From Gibbula magus (Eukaryota; Mollusca; Gastropoda; Trochida; Trochidae): a stretch of DNA of 64,000 nucleotides. The stretch is from positions 63,091,826 through 63,155,825 of the forward strand of contig OW388302.1 in assembly GCA_936450465.1 (NCBI GenBank), written 5' to 3'. Positions 1 through 12,835 of this stretch are shown here, one piece after another; the first letter of the stretch is position 1, and each line of letters opens with the position of its first letter. The notes under the pieces are model-generated. The model worked only from the letters and a program-made list of their open reading frames with translations, had not been told where the DNA came from and did no database searches. Position numbers and translations under genes: made by a program.

Positions 1-3000
1 GACACTCTTATACACGTGATGTTATTAGTCAGGGTGTACAGGGCTAGAGGGGACACTCTTATACAGGTGATGTTATGAGTCAGTGTGTACAAGGGTAGAG
101 GGGACACTCTTATACAGGTGATGTTATGAGTCAGTGTATACAGGGCTAGAGGGGACACTCTTATACAGGTGATGTTATGAGTCAGTGTGTACAGGGCTAG
201 AGGGGACACTCTTATACAGGTGATGTCATGAGTCAGTGCGAACAGGGCTAGAGGGGACACTCTTATACAGGTGATGTTATGAGTCAGTGTGTACAGGGCT
301 AGAGGGGACACTCTTATACAGGTGATGTTATGAGTCAGTGTGTACAGGGCTAGAGGTGACAGTCTTATACAGGTGATGTCATGTGTCAGTGTGTACAGGG
401 CTAGAGGGGACGCTCATATACCGGTGATGCTATGAGTCAGTGTGTACAGGGCTAGAGGGGACACTCTTATACAGGTGATGTTATTAGTCAGGGTGTACAG
501 GGCTAGAGGGGACGCTCTTATACAGGTGATGTTATTAGTCAGTGTGTACAAGGGTAGAGGGGACACTCTTATACAGGTGATGTTATGAGTCAGTGTGTAC
601 AGGGCTAGAGGTGACAGTCTTATACAGGTGATGTCATGTGTCAGTGCGCACAGGGCTAGAGGGGACACTCTTATACAGGTGATGTTATGAGTCAGTGTGT
701 ACAGGGCTAAAGGGGACACTCTTATACAGGTGATGTCATGAGTCAGTGCGAACAGGGCTAGAGGGGACACTCTTATACAGGTGATGTTATGAGTCAGTGT
801 GTACAGGGCTAGAGGGGACACTCTTATACAGATGATGTTATTAGTCAGGGTGTACAAGGGTAGAGGGGACACCCTTATACAGGTGATGCTATGAGTCAGT
901 GTGTACAGGGCTAGAGGGGACACTCTTATACAGGTGATGTTATTAGTCAGGGTGTACAGGGCTAGAGGGGACACTCTTATACAGGTGATGTTATGAGTCA
1001 GTGTGTACAGGGCTAGAGGGGACACTCTTATACAGGTGATGTTATTAGTCAGGGTGTACAGGGCTAGAGGGGACGCTCTTATACAGGTGATGTTATTAGT
1101 CAGTGTGTACAAGGGTAGAGGGGACACCCTTATACAGGTGATGTTATGAGTCAGTGTGTACAGGGCTAGAGGTGACAGTCTTATACAGGTGATGTCATGA
1201 GTCAGTGTCCACAGGGCTAGAGGGGACACTCTTATACAGGTGATGTTATGAGTCAGTGTGTACAGGGCTAGAGGGGACACTCTTATACAGGTGATGTTAT
1301 GAGTCAGTGTGTACAGGGCTAGAGGGGACACTCTTATACAGGTGATGTCATGAGTCAGTGCGAACAGGGCTAGAGGGGACACTCTTATACAGGTGATGTT
1401 ATGAGTCAGTGTGTACAGGGCTAGAGGGGACACTCTTATACAGGTGATGTTATGAGTCAGTGTGCACATGGCTAGAGGGGACGCTCATATACCGGTGATG
1501 TTATGAGTCAGTGTGTACAGGGCTAGAGGGGACACTCTTATACAGGTGATGTTATGAGTCAGTGTGTACAGGGCTAGAGGGGACACTCTTATACAGGTGA
1601 TGTTATTAGTCAGGGTGTACAAGGGTAGAGGGGACACCCTTATACAGGTGATGCTATGAGTCAGTGTGTACAGGGCTAGAGGGGACACTCTTATACAGGT
1701 GATGTTATTAGTCAGGGTGTACAGGGCTAGAGGGGACACCCTTATACAGGTGATGCTATGAGTCAGTGTGTACAGGGCTAGAGGGGACACTCTTATACAG
1801 GTGATGTTATTAGTCAGGGTGTACAGGGCTAGAGGGGACGCTCTTATACAGGTGATGTTATTAGTCAGTGTGTACAAGGGTAGAGGGGACACCCTTATAC
1901 AGGTGATGTTATGAGTCAGTGTGTACAGGGCTAGAGGTGACAGTCTTATACAGGTGATGTCATGAGTCAGTGCGCACAGGGCTAGAGGGGACACTCTTAT
2001 ACAGGTGATGTTATGAGTCAGTGTGTACAGGGCTAAAGGGGACACTCTTATACAGGTGATGTCATGAGTCAGTGTGTACAGGGCTAGAGGGGACACTCTT
2101 ATACAGGTGATGTTATGAGTCAGTGCGAACAGGGCTAGAGGGGACACTCTTATACAGGTGATGTTATGAGTCAGTGTGTACAGGGCTAAAGGGGACACTC
2201 TTATACAGGTGATGTCATGAGTCAGTGCGAACAGGGCTAGAGGGGACACTCTTATACAGGTGATGTTATGAGTCAGTGTGTACAGGGCTAGAGGGGACAC
2301 TCTTATACAGGTGATGTCATGAGTCAGTGTGTACAGGTCTAGAGGGGACACTCTTATACAGGTGATGTTATGAGTCAGTGTGTACAGGGCTAGAGGGGAC
2401 ACTCTTATACAGATGATGTTATTAGTCAGGGTGTACAAGGGTAGAGGGGACACCCTTATACAGGTGATGTCATGAGTCAGTGTGTACAGGGCTAGAGGGG
2501 ACACTCTTATACAGGTGATGTTATGAGTCAGTGCGAACAGGGCTAGAGGGGACACTCTTATACAGGTGATGTTATTAGTCAGTGTGTACAAGGGTAGAGG
2601 GGACACCCTTATACAGGTGATGTTATGAGTCAGTGTGTACAGGGCTAGAGGTGACAGTCTTATACAGGTGATGTCATGAGTCAGTGTCCACAGGGCTAGA
2701 GGGGACACTCTTATACAGGTGATGTTATGAGTCAGTGTATACAGGGCTAGAGGGGACACTCTTATACAGGTGATGTTATGAGTCAGTGTGTACAGGGCTA
2801 GAGGGGACACTCTTATACAGGTGATGTCATGAGTCAGTGCGAACAGGGCTAGAGGGGACACTCTTATACAGGTGATGTTATGAGTCAGTGTGTACAGGGC
2901 TAGAGGGGACACTCTTATACAGGTGATGTTATGAGTCAGTGTGCACATGGCTAGAGGGGACGCTCATATACCGGTGATGTTATGAGTCAGTGTGTACAGG

Positions 3001-6000
3001 GCTAGAGGGGACACTCTTATACAGATGATGTTATTAGTCAGGGTGTACAAGGGTAGAGGGGACACCCTTATACAGGTGATGCTATGAGTCAGTGTGTACA
3101 GGTCTAGAGGGGACACTCTTATACAGGTGATGTTATTAGTCAGGGTGTACAGGGCTAGAGGGGACACTCTTATACAGGTGATGTTATGAGTCAGTGTGTT
3201 CAGGGCTAGAGGGGACACTCTTATACAGGTGATGTTATTAGTCAGGGTGTACAGGGCTAGAGGGGACACTCTTATACAGGTGATGTTATGAGTCAGTGTG
3301 TACAAGGGTAGAGGGGACACTCTTATACAGGTGATGTTATGAGTCAGTGTGTACAGGGCTAGAGGGGACACTCTTATACAGGTGATGTTATGAGTCAGTG
3401 TGTACAGGGCTAGAGGGGACACTCTTATACAGGTGATGTCATGAGTCAGTGCGAACAGGGCTAGAGGGGACACTCTTATACAGGTGATGTTATGAGTCAG
3501 TGTGTACAGGGCTAGAGGGGACACTCTTATACAGGTGATGTTATGAGTCAGTGTGTACAGGGCTAGAGGTGACAGTCTTATACAGGTGATGTCATGTGTC
3601 AGTGTGTACAGGGCTAGAGGGGACGCTCATATACCGGTGATGCTATGAGTCAGTGTGTACAGGGCTAGAGGGGACACTCTTATACAGGTGATGTTATTAG
3701 TCAGGGTGTACAGGGCTAGAGGGGACGCTCTTATACAGGTGATGTTATTAGTCAGTGTGTACAAGGGTAGAGGGGACACCCTTATACAGGTGATGTTATG
3801 AGTCAGTGTGTACAGGGCTAGAGGTGACAGTCTTATACAGGTGATGTCATGTGTCAGTGCGCACAGGGCTAGAGGGGACACTCTTATACAGGTGATGTTA
3901 TGAGTCAGTGTGTACAGGGCTAGAGGGGACACTCTTATACAGGTGATGTCATGAGTCAGTGCGAACAGGGCTAGAGGGGACACTCTTATACAGGTGATGT
4001 TATGAGTCAGTGTGTACAGGGCTAGAGGGGACACTCTTATACAGATGATGTTATTAGTCAGGGTGTACAAGGGTAGAGGGGACACCCTTATACAGGTGAT
4101 GCTATGAGTCAGTGTGTACAGGGCTAGAGGGGACACTCTTATACAGGTGATGTTATTAGTCAGGGTGTACAGGGCTAGAGGGGACACTCTTATACAGGTG
4201 ATGTTATGAGTCAGTGTGTACAGGGCTAGAGGGGACACTCTTATACAGGTGATGTTATTAGTCAGGGTGTACAGGGCTAGAGGGGACGCTCTTATACAGG
4301 TGATGTTATTAGTCAGTGTGTACAAGGGTAGAGGGGACACCCTTATACAGGTGATGTTATGAGTCAGTGTGTACAGGGCTAGAGGTGACAGTCTTATACA
4401 GGTGATGTCATGAGTCAGTGTCCACAGGGCTAGAGGGGACACTCTTATACAGGTGATGTTATGAGTCAGTGTGTACAGGGCTAGAGGGGACACTCTTATA
4501 CAGGTGATGTTATGAGTCAGTGTGTACAGGGCTAGAGGGGACACTCTTATACAGGTGATGTCATGAGTCAGTGCGAACAGGGCTAGAGGGGACACTCTTA
4601 TACAGGTGATGTTATGAGTCAGTGTGTACAGGGCTAGAGGGGACACTCTTATACAGGTGATGTTATGAGTCAGTGTGCACATGGCTAGAGGGGACGCTCA
4701 TATACCGGTGATGTTATGAGTCAGTGTGTACAGGGCTAGAGGGGACACTCTTATACAGGTGATGTTATTAGTCAGGGTGTACAAGGGTAGAGGGGACACC
4801 CTTATACAGGTGATGCTATGAGTCAGTGTGTACAGGGCTAGAGGGGACACTCTTATACAGGTGATGTTATTAGTCAGGGTGTACAGGGCTAGAGGGGACA
4901 CCCTTATACAGGTGATGCTATGAGTCAGTGTGTACAGGGCTAGAGGGGACACTCTTATACAGGTGATGTTATTAGTCAGGGTGTACAGGGCTAGAGGGGA
5001 CGCTCTTATACAGGTGATGTTATGAGTCAGTTCGTACAGGGCTAGAGGTGACAGTCTTATACAGGTGATGTTATGAGTCAGTTCGTACAGGGCTAGAGGG
5101 GACGCTCTTATACACGTGATGTTATTAGTCAGTGTGTACAAGGGTAGAGGGGACACCCTTATACAGGTGATGTTATGAGTCAGTGTGTACAGGGCTAGAG
5201 GTGACAGTCTTATACAGGTGATGTCATGAGTCAGTGCGCACAGGGCTAGAGGGGACACTCTTATACAGGTGATGTTATGAGTCAGTGTGTACAGGGCTAA
5301 AGGGGACACTCTTATACAGGTGATGTCATGAGTCAGTGTGTACAGGGCTAGAGGGGACACTCTTATACAGGTGATGTTATGAGTCAGTGCGAACAGGGCT
5401 AGAGGGGACACTCTTATACAGGTGATGTTATGAGTCAGTGTGTACAGGGCTAAAGGGGACACTCTTATACAGGTGATGTCATGAGTCAGTGCGAACAGGG
5501 CTAGAGGGGACACTCTTATACAGGTGATGTTATGAGTCAGTGTGTACAGGGCTAGAGGGGACACTCTTATACAGATGATGTTATTAGTCAGGGTGTACAA
5601 GGGTAGAGGGGACACCCTTATACAGGTGATGTCATGAGTCAGTGTGTACAGGGCTAGAGGGGACACTCTTATACAGGTGATGTTATGAGTCAGTGCGAAC
5701 AGGGCTAGAGGGGACACTCTTATACAGGTGATGTTATGAGTCAGTGCGAACAGGGCTAGAGGGGACACTCTTATACAGGTGATGTTATTAGTCAGGGTGT
5801 ACAGGGCTAGAGGGGACGCTCTTATACAGGTGATGTTATTAGTCAGTGTGTACAAGGGTAGAGGGGACACCCTTATACAGGTGATGTTATGAGTCAGTGT
5901 GTACAGGGCTAGAGGTGACAGTCTTATACAGGTGATGTCATGAGTCAGTGCGCACAGGGCTAGAGGGGACACTCTTATACAGGTGATGTTATGAGTCAGT

Positions 6001-8156
6001 GTGTACAAGGGTAGAGGGGACACCCTTATACAGGTGATGTTATGAGTCAGTGTGTACAGGGCTAGAGGTGACAGTCTTATACAGGTGATGTCATGAGTCA
6101 GTGCGCACAGGGCTAGAGGGGACACTCTTATACAGGTGATGTTATGAGTCAGTGTGTACAGGGCTAAAGGGGACACTCTTATACAGGTGATGTTATGAGT
6201 CAGTGTGTACAGGGCTAGAGGTGACAGTCTTATACAGGTGATGTCATGAGTCAGTGCGCACAGGGCTAGAGGGGACACTCTTATACAGGTGATGTTATGA
6301 GTCAGTGTGTACAGGGCTAAAGGGGACACTCTTATACAGGTGATGTTATGAGTCAGTGTGTACAGGGCTAGAGGGGACACTCTTATACAGGTGATGTTAT
6401 GAGTCAGTGTGCACATGGCTAGAGGGGACGCTCATATACCGGTGATGTTATGAGTCAGTGTGTACAGGGCTAGAGGGGACACTCTTATACAGGTGATGTT
6501 ATGAGTCAGTGTGTACAGGGCTAGAGGGGACACTCTTATACAGGTGATGTTATTAGTCAGGGTGTACAAGGGTAGAGGGGACACCCTTATACAGGTGATG
6601 CTATGAGTCAGTGTGTACAGGGCTAGAGGGGACACTCTTATACAGGTGATGTTATTAGTCAGGGTGTACAGGGCTAGAGGGGACACCCTTATACAGGTGA
6701 TGCTATGAGTCAGTGTGTACAGGGCTAGAGGGGACACTCTTATACAGGTGATGTTATTAGTCAGGGTGTACAGGGCTAGAGGGGACGCTCTTATACAGGT
6801 GATGTTATTAGTCAGTGTGTACAAGGGTAGAGGGGACACCCTTATACAGGTGATGTTATGAGTCAGTGTGTACAGGGCTAGAGGTGACAGTCTTATACAG
6901 GTGATGTCATGAGTCAGTGCGCACAGGGCTAGAGGGGACACTCTTATACAGGTGATGTTATGAGTCAGTGTGTACAGGGCTAAAGGGGACACTCTTATAC
7001 AGGTGATGTCATGAGTCAGTGTGTACAGGGCTAGAGGGGACACTCTTATACAGGTGATGTTATGAGTCAGTGCGAACAGGGCTAGAGGGGACACTCTTAT
7101 ACAGGTGATGTTATGAGTCAGTGTGTACAGGGCTAAAGGGGACACTCTTATACAGGTGATGTCATGAGTCAGTGCGAACAGGGCTAGAGGGGACACTCTT
7201 ATACAGGTGATGTTATGAGTCAGTGTGTACAGGGCTAGAGGGGACACTCTTATACAGATGATGTTATTAGTCAGGGTGTACAAGGGTAGAGGGGACACCC
7301 TTATACAGGTGATGTCATGAGTCAGTGTGTACAGGGCTAGAGGGGACACTCTTATACAGGTGATGTTATGAGTCAGTGCGAACAGGGCTAGAGGGGACAC
7401 TCTTATACAGGTGATGTTATGAGTCAGTGTGTACAGGGCTAAAGGGGACACTCTTATACAGGTGATGTCATGAGTCAGTGCGAACAGGGCTAGAGGGGAC
7501 ACTCTTATACAGGTGATGTTATGAGTCAGTGTGTACAGGGCTAGAGGGGACACTCTTATACAGATGATGTTATTAGTCAGGGTGTACAAGGGTAGAGGGG
7601 ACACCCTTATACAGGTGATGTCATGAGTCAGTGTGAACAGGGCTAGAGGGGACACTCTTATACAGGTGATGCTATGAGTCAGTGTGTACAGGGCTAGAGG
7701 GGACACTCTTATACAGGTGATGTTATTAGTCAGGGTGTACAGGGCTAGAGGGGACACTCTTATACAGGTGATGTTATGAGTCAGTGTGTACAGGGCTAGA
7801 GGGGACACTCTTATACAGGTGATGTTATTAGTCAGGGTGTACAGGGCTAGAGGGGACGCTCTTATACAGGTGATGTTATTAGTCAGTGTGTACAAGGGTA
7901 GAGGGGACACCCTTATACAGGTGATGTTATGAGTCAGTGTGTACAGGGCTAGAGGTGACAGTCTTATACAGGTGATGTCATGAGTCAGTGTCCACAGGGC
8001 TAGAGGGGACACTCTTATACAGGTGATGTTATGAGTCAGTGTGTACAGGGCTAAAGGGGACACTCTTATACAGGTGATGTCATGAGTCAGTTCGTACAGG
8101 GCTAGAGGGGACACTCTTATACAGGTGATGTCATGAGTCAGTGTGTACAGGGCTAG
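1..8156 (+). repeat. 51-bp minisatellite in last intron of SLC6 gene A (about 160 copies)
   Basis: A continuous head-to-tail array of a 51-bp unit, already in progress at base 1. Each unit carries the 3' end of an SLC6 coding exon (reading VSVYRARGDTLIQ), the 5' splice site CAG|GTGATG and a few intron bases; this identity is shown by the intact exon of gene B at 50080-50250, which ends in the same sequence. Variants include TTATTAGTCAGGG, ACAGATGATG (donor GT changed to AT), GTGCGAACAGGG and CTCATATACCGG. The CTCATATACCGG variant recurs at 411, 1482, 2961, 3624, 4695 and 6429, always a multiple of 51 apart, so no net indel has broken phase over 6 kb. The array ends near 8156 and unique intron sequence follows. 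Long open frames on the - strand are a by-product of a 17-codon period. Confidence 0.95.
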
Positions 8157-8780
8157 ACTTGTTGAAAAATTTATAGCTGAAAAAAATAACAGGTCCAACC
8201 CTAGAGTATGAATTAGGATCGGAGCATCTACCTGTGAAAGGTATTGGTTGAAGCGCCCATAAAATTATAAAAGTCCACTTGAGGGACGAAAATGTTAGTT
8301 GTTTCAATGACGTATACATGTACCTTATATTCTTAGCTTTGTTATAACACTCAGATGGTGTATTTGCCACTTGTGTTTGTAATATAAACTGTATGTTTGA
8401 ATTTGAAATTGAATTAAAAAATAAATTAAAAAAGGTGTGCAAACTATGTGGAAGTTGCGGAAAATCACATCTCATGTCATAAAACAATACGTCATGTTTT
8501 GGACTGCGAATCCGTTTTGTACTGGTTCCTGGTTCATTATCAATTTGTCTTTGACATTTCACAACAGCAAATATCACAAATCTTGTACAATACAATTTAA
8601 CTTCGTTAACTTTGGACATTTATAGGTATAGTAGAGGTTGTAATCACAGGTTTGGCACACTAAATACCGCTTCTTAGCTCAAACTGTCTTCGCTTATACA
8701 TAACCCAATTCTAACGAACATATATAACTATGTCCGTACACTTTTTCTGAAACCTAATGTTGTTGCTATCTTCCTTTCAG

Positions 8781-8864
8781 AAAATAAAAGCAGCTTTCCA
8801 ACCATCATATATGGAAGATACCGACGTGAATCGGAACACGGAGCAAGGAAACAGTCTACTGTAA
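8781..8864 (+). CDS. SLC6 transporter gene A, terminal coding exon (gene truncated by window start)
   Basis: The acceptor TTCCTTTCAG is followed in phase 0 by a 27-codon tail and TAA. The tail begins KIKAAFQPSYMEDTD and ends QGNSLL, and is clearly paralogous to the last exon of gene B (KVKAAFQPAYVEDSE, ending QGNTLL). It is the cytosolic C-terminus of a Na+/Cl- dependent neurotransmitter/amino-acid symporter-like protein. All upstream exons lie outside the window; the last intron holds the 51-bp array. Intron sequence between array and exon (about 8240-8700) resembles the matching region of gene B (about 52950-53230), which supports a tandem gene duplication rather than a stray exon. The 3' UTR appears to be invaded by an interspersed repeat from about 8899. 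Confidence 0.85.
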   Translation, partial: KIKAAFQPSYMEDTDVNRNTEQGNSLL

Positions 8865-8898
8865 TATTAGATACATCAATATAAGGAGCCATTGTGTA

Positions 8899-9225
8899 TG
8901 TTGTTGGAGCCACATTATGTCAAACGTTGTAAATGCTGTTATTTTATCAAGTAGTAATTACTGTTGCTGAAAATTATCAATTAATGGTAGTCGATTTAGT
9001 TTAGTGACAATATGTAGGTGAAAATCGCGATTTATGATCGAAAACCCATCAATTACGCGATCAAAATTGTCAAAGTAATTTTGGAAGGTTGTCTATAAAA
9101 GACAAAATGCCAGGTCTAGGTTGGTAATATTAATTAGGCCGTGACATGTACAGCTAATGTGCATACATATGGATTTCCGTTTCGGTTTCCGCACATGTAA
9201 AAGCTGTTACTTGAGTGTCTTCAAA
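8899..9225 (+). repeat. Interspersed MITE-like repeat, family 2 (copy a)
   Basis: This copy shares blocks such as CAAACGTTG, GTTATTTTATCAAG and GATCGAAAACC with copies near 28487-28915 (same strand) and 41949-42442 (opposite strand). The end is diverged, so the boundaries are approximate. It lies just downstream of the gene A stop codon and could supply 3' UTR sequence. Confidence 0.6.
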
Positions 9226-9728
9226 GTCATTGACTCGAATCACACTTTCTCTACGATTTTAATGCACTGTTATAAGTGTATACAACGTATTCATATTTCT
9301 GACATGTCAATAAAAAACATAATTATAGGCCTATTTCATCCCACTTTCACAGCTGAACGATTTGACCCTAAAAGTTCACAAAATGGCGTCATCCATCTCG
9401 ACTGAAATGTTAAAAGTTGTGTAAGTTTTTAAAATGCCTTATAACGAGTTGATGTACATTAAGTGTGCAAGATAATTTAGACACAGACAGAGAATGCAGC
9501 ATGGTTTAATTCTTTTCAGTAGTATTAATCGGATTGAGTGTATATATATATATATATATTAGTTTTTTTCTAAAATTGTGATATAAATGCCTATTATCAT
9601 TGCAGAGAGATGGACAGAAAGTTTAGTCTAGTCTCACATCTCATTAAATACAAGTGAATCACACAATGTGTGTGTGTGAAACTTATGAACATCATGCATT
9701 ACTATGCCTTCTAACACAAAGGTAAACC
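9226..9728. other. Intergenic spacer, no gene seen
   Basis: AT-rich DNA between SLC6 genes A and B. It holds a short (TA)n tract at about 9540-9560 and nothing else recognisable. Confidence 0.5.
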
Positions 9729-9932
9729 TTGGACCAGTCTGATTAGAATCGACGGTTTTCCGGGAATAAAAATTGCAAAATAGCGCATCTACCGGGATAT
9801 GAACTCATATCGTTCGGAGGTTTCCTCGACCTTCGAGAAATCTAAAGAACCCGTTCGTATCCCGGTAGATGCATACTTTTTGCAAAGTTTATCCCTCGGA
9901 ACAAGGTCGATTTTAATCAGACTGACCCTGGA
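9729..9932. mobile_element. Hairpin-type MITE
   Basis: Imperfect long palindrome. The left arm contains CAGTCTGATTAGAATCGAC and CATCTACCGGGAT; the right arm contains their complements (CGGTAGATG, GTCGATTTTAATCAGACTG). A half copy of the same family is at 24546-24635 in intron 2 of gene B. Confidence 0.65.
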
Positions 9933-10684
9933 CAACGTATAAATATAATATGCTGAATCATGAAAACATGTTCTTATTTCTTGTTCTACAAGTTTTGAGC
10001 GTTTGACTGTTTCATAATGAGACAAACGTATATGTATCAGCTTCACAATTAGCTGTGCACTCAACAGAACTATTTAATGTTTTGTTGTGTCTACAATTGA
10101 GGCATCTACCTATTGGGAGATCGCCAACTGATACACTGTTTCACTTTTCATTCCCATTTACTTGTTGTGGAACATGACAATCAAATGCCATGGTATCCGT
10201 AATTATGACATGATATTGCATAGCAAACATTAACAACTGACTGTAAAACATTTTTGTAAAAATATGACTTATGAAAAATGACTTAACTTGTCTGAAAATG
10301 TATTTTTGAAGAGGTGAAAAACTCGGTATATAAATGAACTATCACTGATTTGGTATGGACCATTTGGTCACTCCATTGATGTCCATCTCGAAAGATCCCC
10401 GATGTTTTAGCTTACTATCTTCTCTGTACCAAACTGTCATACTGTATCTATACTATGTTTAGTTATGTTGAAGGATACAAGATGGTAGATCAGCGGTCTG
10501 CTTCTTGTTAGGTTTCTTGAATAAAAGTTTCTTTCGAACGAAAACCCGGCATTTTTCTCCACCTTAGTTTTCTTATTAAAATGTTTATTAGATTAATATT
10601 TTATCAGCATGTATATAGTGATTCTAATGCAATGTCACTAAATCAATCAGTTTGCGGGTTTCTCAACTTTGGAGGTTTGTATTT
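9933..10684. other. Intergenic spacer, no gene seen
   Basis: No coding signal, RNA gene or repeat structure recognised. Confidence 0.4.
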
Positions 10685-10972
10685 ATACTCACCGTTGATA
10701 ACTCACCGTAGTAAATTGAGTTCCTCTCAATTACCACTGAAGAATAAAGAGAGTTACCTCCCCCACCCCATGTCCCCGCTGGGTGGCTTACCCTGTGACG
10801 TCATTCCTTCCTCCTGGAGCCTGGACGCAGGCAGCTCTCAGACTCGCAGGAGGCGAGGTTGGAGGGGTATAAAGACCGGTGAGTTATCAACGGTGAGTAT
10901 ACATAATGACGTTTACTCAAAAACCTACTATTATTTACATACTCTAGTTGATAACTCACCGTAGCCAACATG
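10685..10972. repeat. Inverted repeat around a GC-richer 180-bp core
   Basis: ACTCACCGTTGATAACTCACCG at 10689 is repeated inverted as CGGTGAGTTATCAACGGTGAGT at 10878, and again direct as GTTGATAACTCACCGTAG near 10950. The core between the arms is richer in G+C than its surroundings. It is probably a small non-autonomous element; no target duplication was identified. Confidence 0.5.
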
Positions 10973-11050
10973 CAAGTGAGAGACCCAGCCTCGCCAAGCC
11001 TTCCAAATCTTCGGTGGATTAAGTCGCGTAAGTAATGGTTAGTGAACACC

Positions 11051-11406
11051 ATGCAATGAAATTGGAGATAAAACTTCACCTTGCATTAAGCCTGTACTAT
11101 TTGTTAAATAACCGCTATGGAAACAATCAACACTGACACATGATCTAACATTGAAAAACAAGGAATAAATAACTAACACCAACTTCCCATTCAACCAATT
11201 TTTGACAACTTAAACCTTCACTTCGACCGATCTAGAGAGTCAAATTCCCGCTTAAATTCCACAAAAGCACAACTCATACGTTTATTATTATTAAAACTGA
11301 GGTTGGTCATAGAGTGGAGAGAAAATATAGCATCAACAGTACTAAGTTGGAGGCGAAAACCAAACTGACAATCCTGAATAATATCATTAACCGTGGAGCA
11401 GTCCAA
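11051..11406 (-). pseudogene. LINE reverse transcriptase relic
   Basis: The minus-strand frame 11406-11218 reads QFGFR, LSTVDAIFSLHSM and CAFVEFKREFDSLDRSK, matching the RT region before and at the first catalytic Asp (usually FVDFKKAFD; here the Asp is Glu). Further on, near 11080-11060, the same strand reads GLMQGEVLSPI, the conserved RT motif after it. The frames are broken between the blocks and no palm YADD box was found, so this is a dead fragment of a non-LTR element. Confidence 0.75.
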
Positions 11407-12810
11407 GTGTCTTTCTAGTTCTAGTTAAAGGCTAGATGGCATGCCACATGGTCACGTTCGGGTTCATTAAAATGGAATGTCAATTTGACAACTGCTCGAT
11501 TTTAAATTTCAGAAATCGTCCATAAATAACTTAAATAAAGCTTTTTTAAACCGACTAATCTAGCCTAGGCGGCCAGAATGAAATTCTGCGGAGGTGTGGT
11601 CCCTGAAACGATTCCTCTTGTGACGTCACTAGAGGAATCTCATTATCGGCGACAGTCATTAATTATTCAACGTAATTTTGCAACATTGTGATTGTTTATT
11701 TCACAAACAAATCTTTAATATACCAACTTAAATCTTACATCATATCGAATGTTTAGATATCCAACTAGGTAATTCTGCAGATGACAGTTACGTAATTATT
11801 GCATAAACATGTGTTTTTAGCGATTTCACACACCTCATAAATCAATCTATCGGTACTCGGTAGTGATAATCATCATTAATCAATGAGGCTCCGTAGACAA
11901 GCTGTCTGGCGGATCCGGCCTGTTGTTAATCACAGTCACGCCTCAAATATTGTTTTCAAAGCGGATTGCCGCGCTGATTGCGGCATTGTAAAACTGGGTA
12001 CATAAAAATCGTCTTAATATTCAATTGCAACTGTACATTGTCTCCATTGATTCCGATATACAATATACGAAGAGGTAATAATCTGTCATTCTTGAGAAAA
12101 AATGCATTACACATGACCTTTAGGACTTTCCCGTTACAATTAACAAAACTTATCCCGCGATAATTACCTGAATTTTAGTTTGGGTCACTTATCTATCGGT
12201 TAAGGGTCAGTAGCGGGGACGTCATAACCAAAGGTTACAATATGGGACTGTAAGTCAAGAGTCACATTTTACCCTTCATTCAGTGAGCACCGGTCGACAA
12301 TAGTCACATTATATACCCTTAGACAGGTCCTTATCTCCTGTATACGCACGCAAATTGTTGGTTGTCAAAGCAGTCTGATCGGTTCTAAAAAGAACGAAAC
12401 TAGTCACTCAACTATGAAAGATACCACAATCAGGTAAATAAAAGAGGTTACCCAACCTCTATTTATAACCGTTTTAGTATACTTGACATTACTCGAGGTA
12501 TATATACAGAATGAATGGAGTCATGCGTTACAGAAAAAAAACAGGTTATTTTGACACCAACAATAAACACATACACTCGGTACTGGTTACAGGTATAGTC
12601 TTAAGACTTTACTTTGAAGGACACCACTTGTTGATCCAATAGTTTTAAACCATACTATTCATTTATACCAACATCGCATTCACGTGGCACAGTCCCGATG
12701 ATAACCGAGTCCTTCACGGAGCAAACCGGCTGTGACTTGGGTTGGGTTTCAGAACTCGTCACACCGCCGTAGAGAACATAAGCTGTAAGGAGGCAGTCAT
12801 TTCAACGAAC
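11407..12810 (+). promoter_or_regulatory. Presumed 5' flank and 5' UTR of SLC6 gene B
   Basis: There is no ORF of interest here. By position this should contain the gene B promoter. The ATG at 12811 has A at -3. No TATA box or initiator can be assigned with confidence. Confidence 0.35.
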
Positions 12811-12835
12811 ATGTCTAATGGAAAACAAAAAGAAG
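12811..12835 (+). CDS. Gene B coding exon 1 (start codon, 25 nt)
   Basis: ATG with A at -3, reading MSNGKQKE, then G|GTAAAA. The phase-1 G joins AT of exon 2 to give Asp9, making KQKEDIPPERERW, a normal cytosolic SLC6 N-terminus. It was chosen because the exon 2 frame has no ATG upstream before a stop (only GTG at 23583), so an upstream start exon is required. RNA evidence is lacking; other start exons are possible. Confidence 0.7.

Noticed and set aside
1..8156. CRISPR-like direct repeats
   Set aside because: Units are contiguous without unique spacers, and the genome is eukaryotic.
414..8198. Long minus-strand ORFs (up to 588 codons) of a 17-residue repeat
   Set aside because: They follow from a 51-bp period with no stop in that frame; the same DNA is explained by the + strand exon-donor unit. 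There is no start context, splice signal or non-repeat domain.
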